Below, in pieces: positions 8,875 to 16,369 of a stretch of 64,000 nt of DNA. The position numbers were made by a program, and so were the translations under genes. Origin of the DNA: Promethearchaeota archaeon (lineage in GTDB: Archaea > Asgardarchaeota > Lokiarchaeia > Sigynarchaeales > SOKP01); the NCBI GenBank assembly GCA_013375495.1, contig JABXKC010000019.1:1-64000 (forward strand), given 5' to 3'. Numbering within the stretch: the first letter of the stretch is position 1; each line of letters opens with the position of its first letter. The notes under the pieces were generated by a model. It was given only the letters and a program-made list of their open reading frames with translations. It searched no databases and had not been told where the DNA came from.

Positions 8875-9906
8875 ATGACTGAAGAAAAAAAGGACTATCG
8901 ATTGACAAAGCAAGTTAAAATCTATGGTTGATCATGTAAACTTGGTGCTAATCAATTAGAAGAATTACTGGAGAAAACGGGGTTAAAAGGATTTATCGAA
9001 GATGCTGCTATTGTGCCCATTCCAAATTCTGACATGGTTCAAGTGAAAAGTATTGATATTTTCACACCTCTCGTAGATGAACCAGAAATAATGGGCGAAA
9101 TCGCTGCTTGCAATGTTACTAACGACATATTTGCAATGAATGTTCCAGAAGTTTCAGGAATGCTCGTATTTTTAGCTATCAATAAAAATACTCCAATGAA
9201 TATCGCAGAAGGAATTTTAAGAGGAATTAAAAGGTTTATGGAACAAAAAATAAATTCTAAAGTATTAGGAGGGCATACGATTTATAGCGAGTGGCCTCTT
9301 ATTGGTGGAGAAGCATCTGGTTTTGTAAATAAAAATAATTTAATCCGGAAACACGGAGTGAAAAAAGGTGATAAATTAATCTTAACAAAACCAATCGGGT
9401 TACAAGCTATTATGGCAGCATATAGGTTACAGAAAGATTCTCCAGAAATGTTGGAAGAATTATCTTCGAATGAACTCAACAATTCGATAAAACTAGCCAT
9501 AAACCTTATGACTACATCTAATCAAGGCGTAGTAAAGACTATTTACACATACAACGACTTCTCTTTTATTCACGCTATGACTGATGTCTCTGGATTCGGG
9601 TACGCAGGACATCTAAAAGAGATGCTTCAAAACTCTGGACTATCTGCAGTAATTGAAACAATCCCATCAATTAAACTCTCAGGAAGCCTCTCTGAAGAAT
9701 ACGGATATGCTTTTAACGATTGTTTATGTTCTGAAACGGCTGGAGGTATGCTTTTAGCTCTCGATCCGAGCAAAGTAGAGGATTTTTCTAACGCACTCTC
9801 CAGTCAAGGCGTTTCTAATTGGATTGTTGGTACTATTGATAACAAAGAAGCTGAACTTGTAAGGATATCGAAAAAAGTTGAACAGCTTGAAATAACTAAA
9901 ATATAA
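8875..9906 (+). CDS. selD: Selenophosphate synthetase with selenocysteine (SelD, copy 2)
   Basis: A tandem paralog of the preceding gene. It starts at ATG 8875 after GTGAGGTGG and passes through TGA 8929-8931, again codon 19, in the context IYG-U-SCKL. The same motifs follow (DAAIVPIP, IDIFTP, CNVTNDIFAMN, LGGHTIYSEWPLIGGEASG, TDVSGFGYAGHLKEM, SETAGGMLLA). Length 343 residues. The two proteins are clearly similar over their whole length but are not recent identical copies, since many substitutions occur in the C-terminal half. Both keep Sec19, Cys21 and Lys22, so neither looks inactivated. Its own SECIS follows at 9908-9975. Confidence 0.92.
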
Positions 9907-9907
9907 G

Positions 9908-9975
9908 GATGTCAATGAAATAGGCTAAAACACATATGTGGGTGCTTATTGAGAATATCGTTGCGCAACGGCATC
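9908..9975 (+). promoter_or_regulatory. SECIS element of selD copy 2
   Basis: Two nucleotides after the stop codon. The outer stem is GATG (9908-9911) with CATC (9972-9975). ATGA (9915-9918) precedes hairpin 1, AATAGGC (9919-9925) with GCTTATT (9944-9950, one G-U), whose loop starts TAAAA and has an inner CACAT/ATGTG pairing. GAG follows, then an 8-nt linker and hairpin 2, CGTT-GCGC-AACG (9959-9970). The primary sequence differs from the first SECIS in every stem while pairing is kept, which is good evidence for a selected structure. Confidence 0.85.
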
Positions 9976-10164
9976 AATATTTTACCAAACATCGTTTTCT
10001 CTCATTTTAATTAAACTGAAGATTAATCTATATTGATTAATTTTTTAAAAAGAAATGTATGAAAATACCTTTAGATTTAAAATTATTAGAGGTAATAATC
10101 GATAGTAACTCGACCTTAAGTTTATATTTCCTCATTATCTTCATATAAAAAAGGAAGAAGAATT

Positions 10165-10524
10165 ATGAATATGGAAAAGGATAAAGAATATTATAAAATT
10201 CTCGAAATCGAAGAAGACGCTTCCGAAGAGGAAATTAAACTGGCTTATCGGAGATTAGCGAAAAAATATCATCCCGACCTCAATAAGACCGATCCTAAGG
10301 CTAAAGAGAAATTTATTAAACTACACGAAGCCTACGATACACTAAGCGATCCTCAGAAAAGAAAAATTTATGACCAAGCAGGATACAATCCAAGAAATAT
10401 AGACTTAAGTGATATAATTTGGCGTAATAAATCCATCCGGTTTAGAGAAATTTTGAGACAAATATACGCGAATTATAATAGGGCTCCATATAATAAACCT
10501 CCTCCTGAAGGAATGTATACCTAA
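10165..10524 (+). CDS. J-domain (DnaJ-like) co-chaperone
   Basis: A protein of 119 residues. Residues 8-72 form a complete J-domain with the HPD tripeptide at 36-38 (KKYHPDLNK) and the closing [18 protein letters not shown]. The Gly/Phe region, zinc fingers and C-terminal substrate domains of full DnaJ are absent; only about 45 charged and aromatic residues follow. It should stimulate the ATPase of an Hsp70, with an unknown client or location. Start ATG 10165 has an upstream GGAAGAAG. It lies alone after the selD pair. Confidence 0.88.
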   Translation: MNMEKDKEYYKILEIEEDASEEEIKLAYRRLAKKYHPDLNKTDPKAKEKFIKLHEAYDTLSDPQKRKIYDQAGYNPRNIDLSDIIWRNKSIRFREILRQIYANYNRAPYNKPPPEGMYT

Positions 10525-10554
10525 TCTTCTATCTAAAAGTATCAAATGCTAATT

Positions 10555-10860
10555 TTAACTATGATTTTTTGATAAGTTTTTTAGAGTGATAAACGCACTT
10601 CCGATTTGAACGCGGACTTTTTGTACTTCGTCTCTTTCAAATCCAGCAGAAAAGAATTTCTCTCCTCCATAAAAAATAACTGTTCTAATTCGTTTTTCTT
10701 CTTTGAGAGAGTTTAGAGCGTCTATGATTTCTGAACGCATGTCAGAACTAAGGGCATTTTTTTTATCAGGACGATTGAAAGTGATGATACAAATACCCCG
10801 TTTAAACTCTAAGTTAATATATCTATAATTTTTAGATTCAATAGAATCTATAATGTAAAA
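10555..10860 (-). pseudogene. Truncated enoyl-CoA hydratase/isomerase (crotonase) remnant
   Basis: The minus-strand frame is open from 10860 to the stop at 10555. It reads as the first third of a crotonase: IITFNRPDKKNALSS, then ALNSLKEEKRIRTVIF and the oxyanion-loop region GEKFFSAGFERDEV. Normal crotonases are about 260 residues; this stops about 20 residues after the SAG-type loop, and no continuation is visible in other frames. No ATG, GTG or TTG starts the conserved N-terminal part; an ATG at 10740 would begin inside the fold. I read it as a decayed gene, with a small truncated protein as the less likely alternative. Confidence 0.6.
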
Positions 10861-10872
10861 TCATTAATAATG

Positions 10873-11667
10873 CTATTTTCTCTCCCTTATCCTACCATTT
10901 AAGCTTAAAATTATTTCTCTTATTTCATCTAAAGCTTGTTCTGCTAATTCTTCTCCATTTTCAACGTTAAAAGCCGTTATTGAGATCTCTACTTCTAATG
11001 AAAGTCCAATTCTAGGATGAGTTTTAACCCATAGTCTGGGATATTTCTCCTCGAGTTTAGTAGTATAAGGAGCTATTTGTGATTCTCCAATACCCATAAA
11101 AAATAAACCTTTTTCGACAAATTTTCCTCTCTTCTCTTTTAAAATTGGTTTAATAACATTTAGAAAAATCGCTTTCATTTCTGAAGGAACACCTGGTAGT
11201 ATGAAAATAGATGTTTCTCCTTCTTTTAGTTTCACACCCGGGGCAGTTCCTCTTATGTTTGGTAGTGGTATCGATCCTTGAGGAAGATAACTCATTTTTT
11301 CTCTTTCTTTTGTCATGCCTTCTAGTTTTAGAATTCCTCTTTTATACGCGTTTTCATAAGCTCCCTTAATAGAATTATAGGCGTGTTGATTTAACTTTAA
11401 TTCTCGGTTTAATCCCTTTGCTATGCCCGCTAAAGTCATGTCATCAAATGTTGGTCCAAGCCCTCCTGTGGTAATTAGCATGTCTGGCTTACGTTCTAGA
11501 ATGGTTTGCAATGTTCTAGAAATAATCCCAGTGTCATCTTCTATCGTTGTAATTCTTTTTAATTTGTGTCCGTATTTAACTATTCTTTTAGCCATCCAAT
11601 TTGAATTAGTATCGAGTGTTTTTCCGATGAGTATTTCATTTCCAATTACTATGATCTCAACTTCCAT
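10873..11667 (-). CDS. CinA/MoaB-like molybdopterin-binding domain protein
   Basis: A protein of 264 residues that begins IIVIGNEILIG and continues with DTNS.W.A, TTGGLGPTFDDMT, YLPQGSIPLPNIRGTAPG and ILPGVPSEMK. This is the COG1058 (CinA N-terminal) domain. Bacterial CinA joins it to a nicotinamide-nucleotide deamidase domain, which is absent here, as in most archaeal members. COCH-type CinA domains hydrolyse ADP-ribose in some bacteria, but the archaeal function is not settled. Start ATG 11667. The crotonase remnant lies just downstream on the same strand. Confidence 0.85.
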   Translation of the reverse strand: MEVEIIVIGNEILIGKTLDTNSNWMAKRIVKYGHKLKRITTIEDDTGIISRTLQTILERKPDMLITTGGLGPTFDDMTLAGIAKGLNRELKLNQHAYNSIKGAYENAYKRGILKLEGMTKEREKMSYLPQGSIPLPNIRGTAPGVKLKEGETSIFILPGVPSEMKAIFLNVIKPILKEKRGKFVEKGLFFMGIGESQIAPYTTKLEEKYPRLWVKTHPRIGLSLEVEISITAFNVENGEELAEQALDEIREIILSLNGRIRERK

Positions 11668-11796
11668 TTTTTCATCAATTGAATACAGATTGGGTTTATT
11701 ATTATGGTAATCGTTAAGTGTTCAAAGGTAATTTAAATTATTCTTAATATCATTATATAATCAGTAATTTTAATAAAAACTTATGAATACAAGACA

Positions 11797-12354
11797 ATGA
11801 CTATAGAAATAGACGATAGCGGAACTGGTGATTTAGTTGGAGACGCATTTATTGGGTTTTATCGTAAGGATATCAATAAATTAATTTTTAAGAATCTTTC
11901 CGTAGATTTGTTTAAGGGAGAAAACTGGAAGAATAAAATGCCCTTAAAGAAAACTGTCGATCTTGTAAAAGAAGGTTTAGAAGAGCTAAAATTTGATAAA
12001 AAAAGAGAAAAAGTTTTGCTCTGCCGTGGAAATATCTTCGATGACGTAAGAGCTTACTTTATTGAGGAAGGAATTTTATACGAAGACGCAATTATTGAGG
12101 GAAAACTTCAAGATGCTGTCGAGTGGAGATTAGTTAATCATTTAAGATACGATTTAGGAATTAGGTCAAAAAAATTAACTATTAAAAGCGGTGCAAAACG
12201 CTACTTTGTTCTTTTCAATTGGATATCTTACGATTTTTATAAGAGAGAGAAGTATGTTAAATCGGGATTCAAAAAATGGAATACTGTTTGGCGAGAAAGA
12301 GCTATTGAGAAGTATGAAGAAAAAAACTCAAATAGGAAAAGAAATAATTATTAA
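11797..12354 (+). CDS. Uncharacterised protein, possibly RNase H-like fold
   Basis: A protein of 185 residues that I do not recognise. It begins IEIDDSGTGDLVGDAFIGFYR, resembling the first strand and acidic turn of RNase H-fold enzymes, and has a further strand-like KVLLCRGNIFDDV and an acidic DAVEW later on; the C-terminal 40 residues are very basic. The RNase H idea rests only on this pattern. The gene ends 9 bp before the convergent stop of the two-TM ectodomain gene. Confidence 0.55.
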   Translation: MTIEIDDSGTGDLVGDAFIGFYRKDINKLIFKNLSVDLFKGENWKNKMPLKKTVDLVKEGLEELKFDKKREKVLLCRGNIFDDVRAYFIEEGILYEDAIIEGKLQDAVEWRLVNHLRYDLGIRSKKLTIKSGAKRYFVLFNWISYDFYKREKYVKSGFKKWNTVWRERAIEKYEEKNSNRKRNNY

Positions 12355-12362
12355 TTTATTAC

Positions 12363-14003
12363 TTATTGTCTTAATTTTTTCTTTAAAATTATGCTTCTTG
12401 TGATACCTACTACCGCAAGACTTATCAAAACTCCACCTGTTAAACTCATACTTAATTGAATTGTGTTACCTAATGATGTTGAGTCCATTATTAAATTCAT
12501 TTCCTCCTGCGCTAAATATGGCATCACATTGTTTCTAAATTTAGGTAGCCAGGAAAGAATCATTGCAATTTCGTCATCCTCTAATTGATTTGCCATCTTT
12601 AAACCAAAGTTAGTAGCTGAATCAGGGTTTTCCACTGCGTAAAACCATTCTTCTAATCCCTTTTTATTGACGAGTGAAAATTCATTTGAAACATTCCAAA
12701 GATATCTAGCTGACTCAAGAGATATATTAGAGGGGATTACTGACATGTGTTGATTTTGATATCCCACCTCAAATCCATACACCGTAGTAGTTTTTAATTC
12801 TAGAGGGAACCCATAGGGATATAATGACTTTCCATCAGCAGTACCGTTTGCCCAAACTTCTAAGAAGATAACTTTAGCATATTCGCTTAAAGGCATTCCT
12901 TCCCCGTCTGGAGGGGGAAGTGTGATTAATACAGGTACAATGTCCCATTTAAACGATTCATTCCACAACCAATTTAAAATCATGTTAATTTGGTATTCTT
13001 CTAAGCTAAATTCTATTCTTAATTCTTCCTTGATTGTAATATTTTCAGCAGCTGCAATCCAGTAATTAATTCCGGAATCATTCGTGAGTGATTTTTCATT
13101 ATTATCGTCCCAAAGGGCATTTATTGAGAATCTAGAGATATTTGATGGTTCTAAGCGACCAGCTTCAAATCCATAAAGAGGATCGTCTATCTCATCAAGA
13201 ATCTCGCTGAAATCGTATCCATCTTCATAAACTGTACAATTAGCCCATTGGTCATAGAAATACATTTTTGTAATATCCTTCGTGTCCATTCCAGTATATT
13301 CTGGCATAACGACTGACATATTTGCGACAATCATTGGAATTGCAATGGGGACAAAATAATCATTGTAATAATCAGCTAATTTAACTAATTGATTCCATGT
13401 AGCATTATACCCTGTAACTAATTCTTGCTCTAATGTTGAATTTCCTGTAGCCTTTTCGCACAATTCAAGGAATTCTAAAACGCCGGTGCCCATCGTATTA
13501 TTCCCTACCAAACCTGGAAGCGTTTCGGTTCCTTCTATTATACGAAATTTCGCAGCTCCATACCATAGATTTTGCTGATAGTATTCAGATATTCCCTTAA
13601 TTGGGGGATAACCCATCCCATTAAGTGAGGAACTGTAGGTAACAGGAATGATTAAAACCCAATGTATCCATTTATCAAAAAGCATCGTTAATGGAACTAC
13701 TCCTAACACGGGTTCAGTATGTAACGTCATATTTATTAAAAACATGAAGAATGTCGCGTTAACTATTGTTTCTAACTCGGAAAGTCCTTTCTTTCTGATA
13801 TCTCTTAACGCTCTTGGAATCCCTAACTCAGCGATCATAGATTCAACTAACGGAAGCGCTTCTTCTTCAATACCTAATAGACCTTCATCAACAGAACTCT
13901 CAACCATTTCATTAATAGAAGTGTTAACTAGCATTCCACTAGGTATTAAAACACCCCCTATTGCAATTAGAACTATTGAAGATACTATAATTTTTTTCGA
14001 CAT
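12363..14003 (-). CDS. Two-TM ectodomain protein with internal repeats, CD36-like topology
   Basis: A protein of 546 residues with an N-terminal TM helix (residues 4-27), a ~480-residue external part rich in N-x-S/T sequons, and a C-terminal TM helix (about 515-540) followed by KKKLRQ. The first helix, with IAIGGVLIPSG, resembles the GG.L.P.G start of CD36/scavenger-receptor family proteins, which share this topology. The ectodomain contains a repeated unit (WAN.T...YGFE.G....PSNIS....LW...SL.N..G...W..A.EN...I.MIL.WL), clearly twice and perhaps a third time at lower similarity. Function unknown; lipid or surface binding would be inference. The promoter region holds repeats at 14022-14046 and 14051-14104. 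Confidence 0.55.
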   Translation of the reverse strand: MSKKIIVSSIVLIAIGGVLIPSGMLVNTSINEMVESSVDEGLLGIEEEALPLVESMIAELGIPRALRDIRKKGLSELETIVNATFFMFLINMTLHTEPVLGVVPLTMLFDKWIHWVLIIPVTYSSSLNGMGYPPIKGISEYYQQNLWYGAAKFRIIEGTETLPGLVGNNTMGTGVLEFLELCEKATGNSTLEQELVTGYNATWNQLVKLADYYNDYFVPIAIPMIVANMSVVMPEYTGMDTKDITKMYFYDQWANCTVYEDGYDFSEILDEIDDPLYGFEAGRLEPSNISRFSINALWDDNNEKSLTNDSGINYWIAAAENITIKEELRIEFSLEEYQINMILNWLWNESFKWDIVPVLITLPPPDGEGMPLSEYAKVIFLEVWANGTADGKSLYPYGFPLELKTTTVYGFEVGYQNQHMSVIPSNISLESARYLWNVSNEFSLVNKKGLEEWFYAVENPDSATNFGLKMANQLEDDEIAMILSWLPKFRNNVMPYLAQEEMNLIMDSTSLGNTIQLSMSLTGGVLISLAVVGITRSIILKKKLRQ

Positions 14004-14021
14004 TATTCTAATGGATTTAAT

Positions 14022-14046
14022 AATTATTGATCACAATTATTGATCA
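14022..14046. repeat. 12-bp tandem direct repeat AATTATTGATCA
   Basis: AATTATTGATCA occurs at 14022-14033 and 14035-14046, separated by one C, just upstream of the minus-strand start at 14003. TGATCA is itself a palindrome. The position suggests a regulator binding site in the divergent promoter. Confidence 0.55.
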
Positions 14047-14050
14047 AATA

Positions 14051-14104
14051 TATGCTATCTTTTGATAAATTAATATATAAATATTTCTTTTGAAAGATAG
14101 CATA
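14051..14104. promoter_or_regulatory. Inverted repeat flanking a TATA-like box in the divergent promoter
   Basis: TATGCTATCTTT (14051-14062) and AAAGATAGCATA (14093-14104) are a perfect 12-bp inverted repeat with 30 bp between. The spacer contains TAATATATAAATATT, a TATA-like sequence readable in both directions. Its place between the ectodomain gene and the wHTH gene suggests an operator, possibly for the wHTH protein itself. Confidence 0.6.
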
Positions 14105-14128
14105 TCAATATTGAAAATTAGTAATAAG

Positions 14129-14837
14129 GTGTTAAACTGTTACAGTAAACAAAAAAGGTCCTATAAATCACGAATTTAAGATTTTAGAATGCGTTAGAGA
14201 TAAACCTGGAGGAGTTACTGTTTCAGATATATCAAATTTTACGGGATTTTCGAGAAATACGGTTTCTAAATATGTGTCTATATTGGAACTTAAAAAGCAA
14301 ATCTTTAGCAAGAAGATTGGGGCTTATCGATTGTTTTTTGCTACGAAAAGAAATTACATCCCCCTTGAGTTAGCAATTTCTTATTATAAAGCTCTCATCT
14401 CTCGTTTTAAAAAGCACATCCCTGACACAGGTGGTTTAGCAAAAAAAATCGGTAAAGAAGCAGTAGCAGACATAAAATTCACTTTTGGACCTAATGTATA
14501 TAAGCAAATGAAAAGTTTAAAAGATAATCCTATTTCAAGAGTCCATTTGGAGAGTTTTAGAAGTTTCTATCCCGTATACGACCCATTTTCCCCTGAAATT
14601 GAAATTTCAATAGTGAACATCGATCCCAAAGGAAAAAGTGCTACTTTCCGGTTTAAGAATTCCCCTTTCCTAAGCGATACGAAAGATTTTGATTACCATA
14701 TTTATATAATATGTGGAATCACTGAGGGTATACTCGAAAGAGAACTAAAAACAAAAGTTTCTTGTGAGATTAAAGAAATTCATCCTTCAAAAAAGAAGGA
14801 GGATGCTTTTTTTGATGTTATTATTAAATTGACTTAA
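14129..14837 (+). CDS. Winged-helix DNA-binding protein (start needs a 1-nt correction)
   Basis: The conserved part begins with an HTH: KILECVRDKPGGVTVSDIS followed by FTGFSRNTVSKYVSILE, a clear helix-turn-helix. About 185 residues of unknown alpha/beta sequence follow. The HTH frame opens after TAA 14133-14135 but has no ATG, GTG or TTG before the HTH; the first is GTG 14274, inside the domain. A GTG at 14129 would join the frame if one A of the A6 run 14151-14156 were missing, giving a natural N-terminus. A sequencing or assembly indel, frameshifting, or a rare start codon are the options. It probably controls the divergent ectodomain gene. Confidence 0.6.
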
Positions 14838-14875
14838 AATACATTCTAATTATTATTTTAAAAAAATGTGAGATT

Positions 14876-15559
14876 ATGAAAATAGTTGTATTTGCACCTC
14901 ATCCTGATGATGAAGTTTATGGAGCAGGAGGATCTATATTAAAATGGATGGAAGAGGGACATGATGTACATATTGTATATGTTACAGACAATCGCGCTTT
15001 AATAACATGGGGGAAACAACACGATCAAATAATTGAAGAAGAAATTGGGGATTATATTAACCTAAATGAAGAAGAAATTGGTAAAATCGGATTAGAAGAA
15101 GCTAGAAATGTTGCAAAAGCCTTTGGTTTTCCGGATGGTAATGTTCACTTATTTGAATTCCACGATCAAGATGCAATGAACCAAATAGATAACGGAGTGA
15201 AGTTATCCAAAGATATTATCAAAGATGCGGATAGGATAGTTATACCCAGTGATAATAATAACCATCCAGATCATCAAGCTACACATACTATAGCTAAAAA
15301 TACAGCAATAGAACTAAACCTTGTAAATACAGAATTTTATGTATACGCAATATATAATCTGATGAAAGCCCCAATGGATAGGCAAAAAAAAGTAAGAATC
15401 TCCGAATACAGATTAAAAGTTTTTGAAATTATGAAACTTTATAAAACTCAACTATTGTTTAAAGACACTAGACTTGGTTGGCAAACACTAACAAGAAAAC
15501 GATCTGAAAGATTTGGTGTCTTTTCCTTAAAGGATGTGGGAAATTTTTATAATTTTTAG
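14876..15559 (+). CDS. PIG-L / LmbE-family deacetylase
   Basis: A protein of 227 residues with the zinc motif APHPDDE at residues 7-13 and the second motif HPDHQATH. The family removes N-acetyl groups from sugars such as GlcNAc-inositol lipids, bacillithiol precursors or diacetylchitobiose. In archaea, chitobiose-type or glycolipid substrates are both possible, and the sequence does not decide. ATG 14876 follows a GTGAG-type sequence. Cytosolic: no signal peptide. Confidence 0.88.
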   Translation: MKIVVFAPHPDDEVYGAGGSILKWMEEGHDVHIVYVTDNRALITWGKQHDQIIEEEIGDYINLNEEEIGKIGLEEARNVAKAFGFPDGNVHLFEFHDQDAMNQIDNGVKLSKDIIKDADRIVIPSDNNNHPDHQATHTIAKNTAIELNLVNTEFYVYAIYNLMKAPMDRQKKVRISEYRLKVFEIMKLYKTQLLFKDTRLGWQTLTRKRSERFGVFSLKDVGNFYNF

Positions 15560-15575
15560 TAAGAAGAAACGACCT

Positions 15576-16223
15576 TTATTTTAAATTAGTACCGCAGCTG
15601 GAGCATACTTCAGAATTAGCTGGTATCTCACTACCACACGCAAAACAAATATTTTTAGTCTTATCTAAAGGTTGATCTGGCGGGGTTTGACTCTGATCTT
15701 TCACTTCTTTATTGTCATTAGTAAATATGCTCATATCATGATCTTGATTTAGTATTTTTTTAACATAATTTTGATCGTGTGGAGTTATAATTTTAAAATC
15801 TTCTGGAGCTTCAATTTCTTTAAATCCTATAGGTAAGTTTTTAATTTCACTGTTCTCAATAATTTTAGCCTTATCTATATCGCTTAAAGCTTCTATATCA
15901 CTAGACAATTTTGGATCTTCAGATGGTTCAGAATGTGAAATTCTTGGCGGAGGGATAACTTCTTGTCTTGAAATCTGTTCGCTCCCTTTTTGGTCATATA
16001 ATTTTGATTTGAGATCTTTAATGTGGTTAATAATTTGTTTGGTTTTTTCAATAATCATTGATTTATAGTACACTTCTATATTTGGTGTTTTAGAAGCATT
16101 TAAAGCCATTTCAGAGATGTCTAACCATAGATCAATAGCTTCTTGAAATCTTTTATGTTTTTCTAACCCATTTGCCTTAGCAACTTTGTAACTTAGTTCT
16201 TGGTTGAATTTTGCGATATCCAT
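15576..16223 (-). CDS. Zinc-ribbon protein with N-terminal MIT-like helical bundle
   Basis: A protein of 215 residues. Residues 8-75 form three predicted helices (AKANGLEKHKRFQEAIDLWLDI, then a long helix ending IKDLKSKLY) with the spacing of MIT or TPR-like bundles. A low-complexity linker with PPPR and many Asp/Glu/Ser follows, and the C-terminus is a zinc ribbon (CFACGSEIP...CSSCGTNL). MIT domains bind ESCRT-III tails in eukaryotes and Sulfolobales; that role here is only a suggestion. It is convergent with the PIG-L gene. Confidence 0.5.
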   Translation of the reverse strand: MDIAKFNQELSYKVAKANGLEKHKRFQEAIDLWLDISEMALNASKTPNIEVYYKSMIIEKTKQIINHIKDLKSKLYDQKGSEQISRQEVIPPPRISHSEPSEDPKLSSDIEALSDIDKAKIIENSEIKNLPIGFKEIEAPEDFKIITPHDQNYVKKILNQDHDMSIFTNDNKEVKDQSQTPPDQPLDKTKNICFACGSEIPANSEVCSSCGTNLK

Positions 16224-16369
16224 TATTAAAAAAATTACATTTTTTATTAATTCTCAAAATTATCAAGTTAATTCAACTATTTATAGTTGCTAATATAAGG
16301 ATATGTATAAAAATTAATAATTGGAATTTTTATTACATTATTAAAGGAAATACTTTTCAATCATATTAC

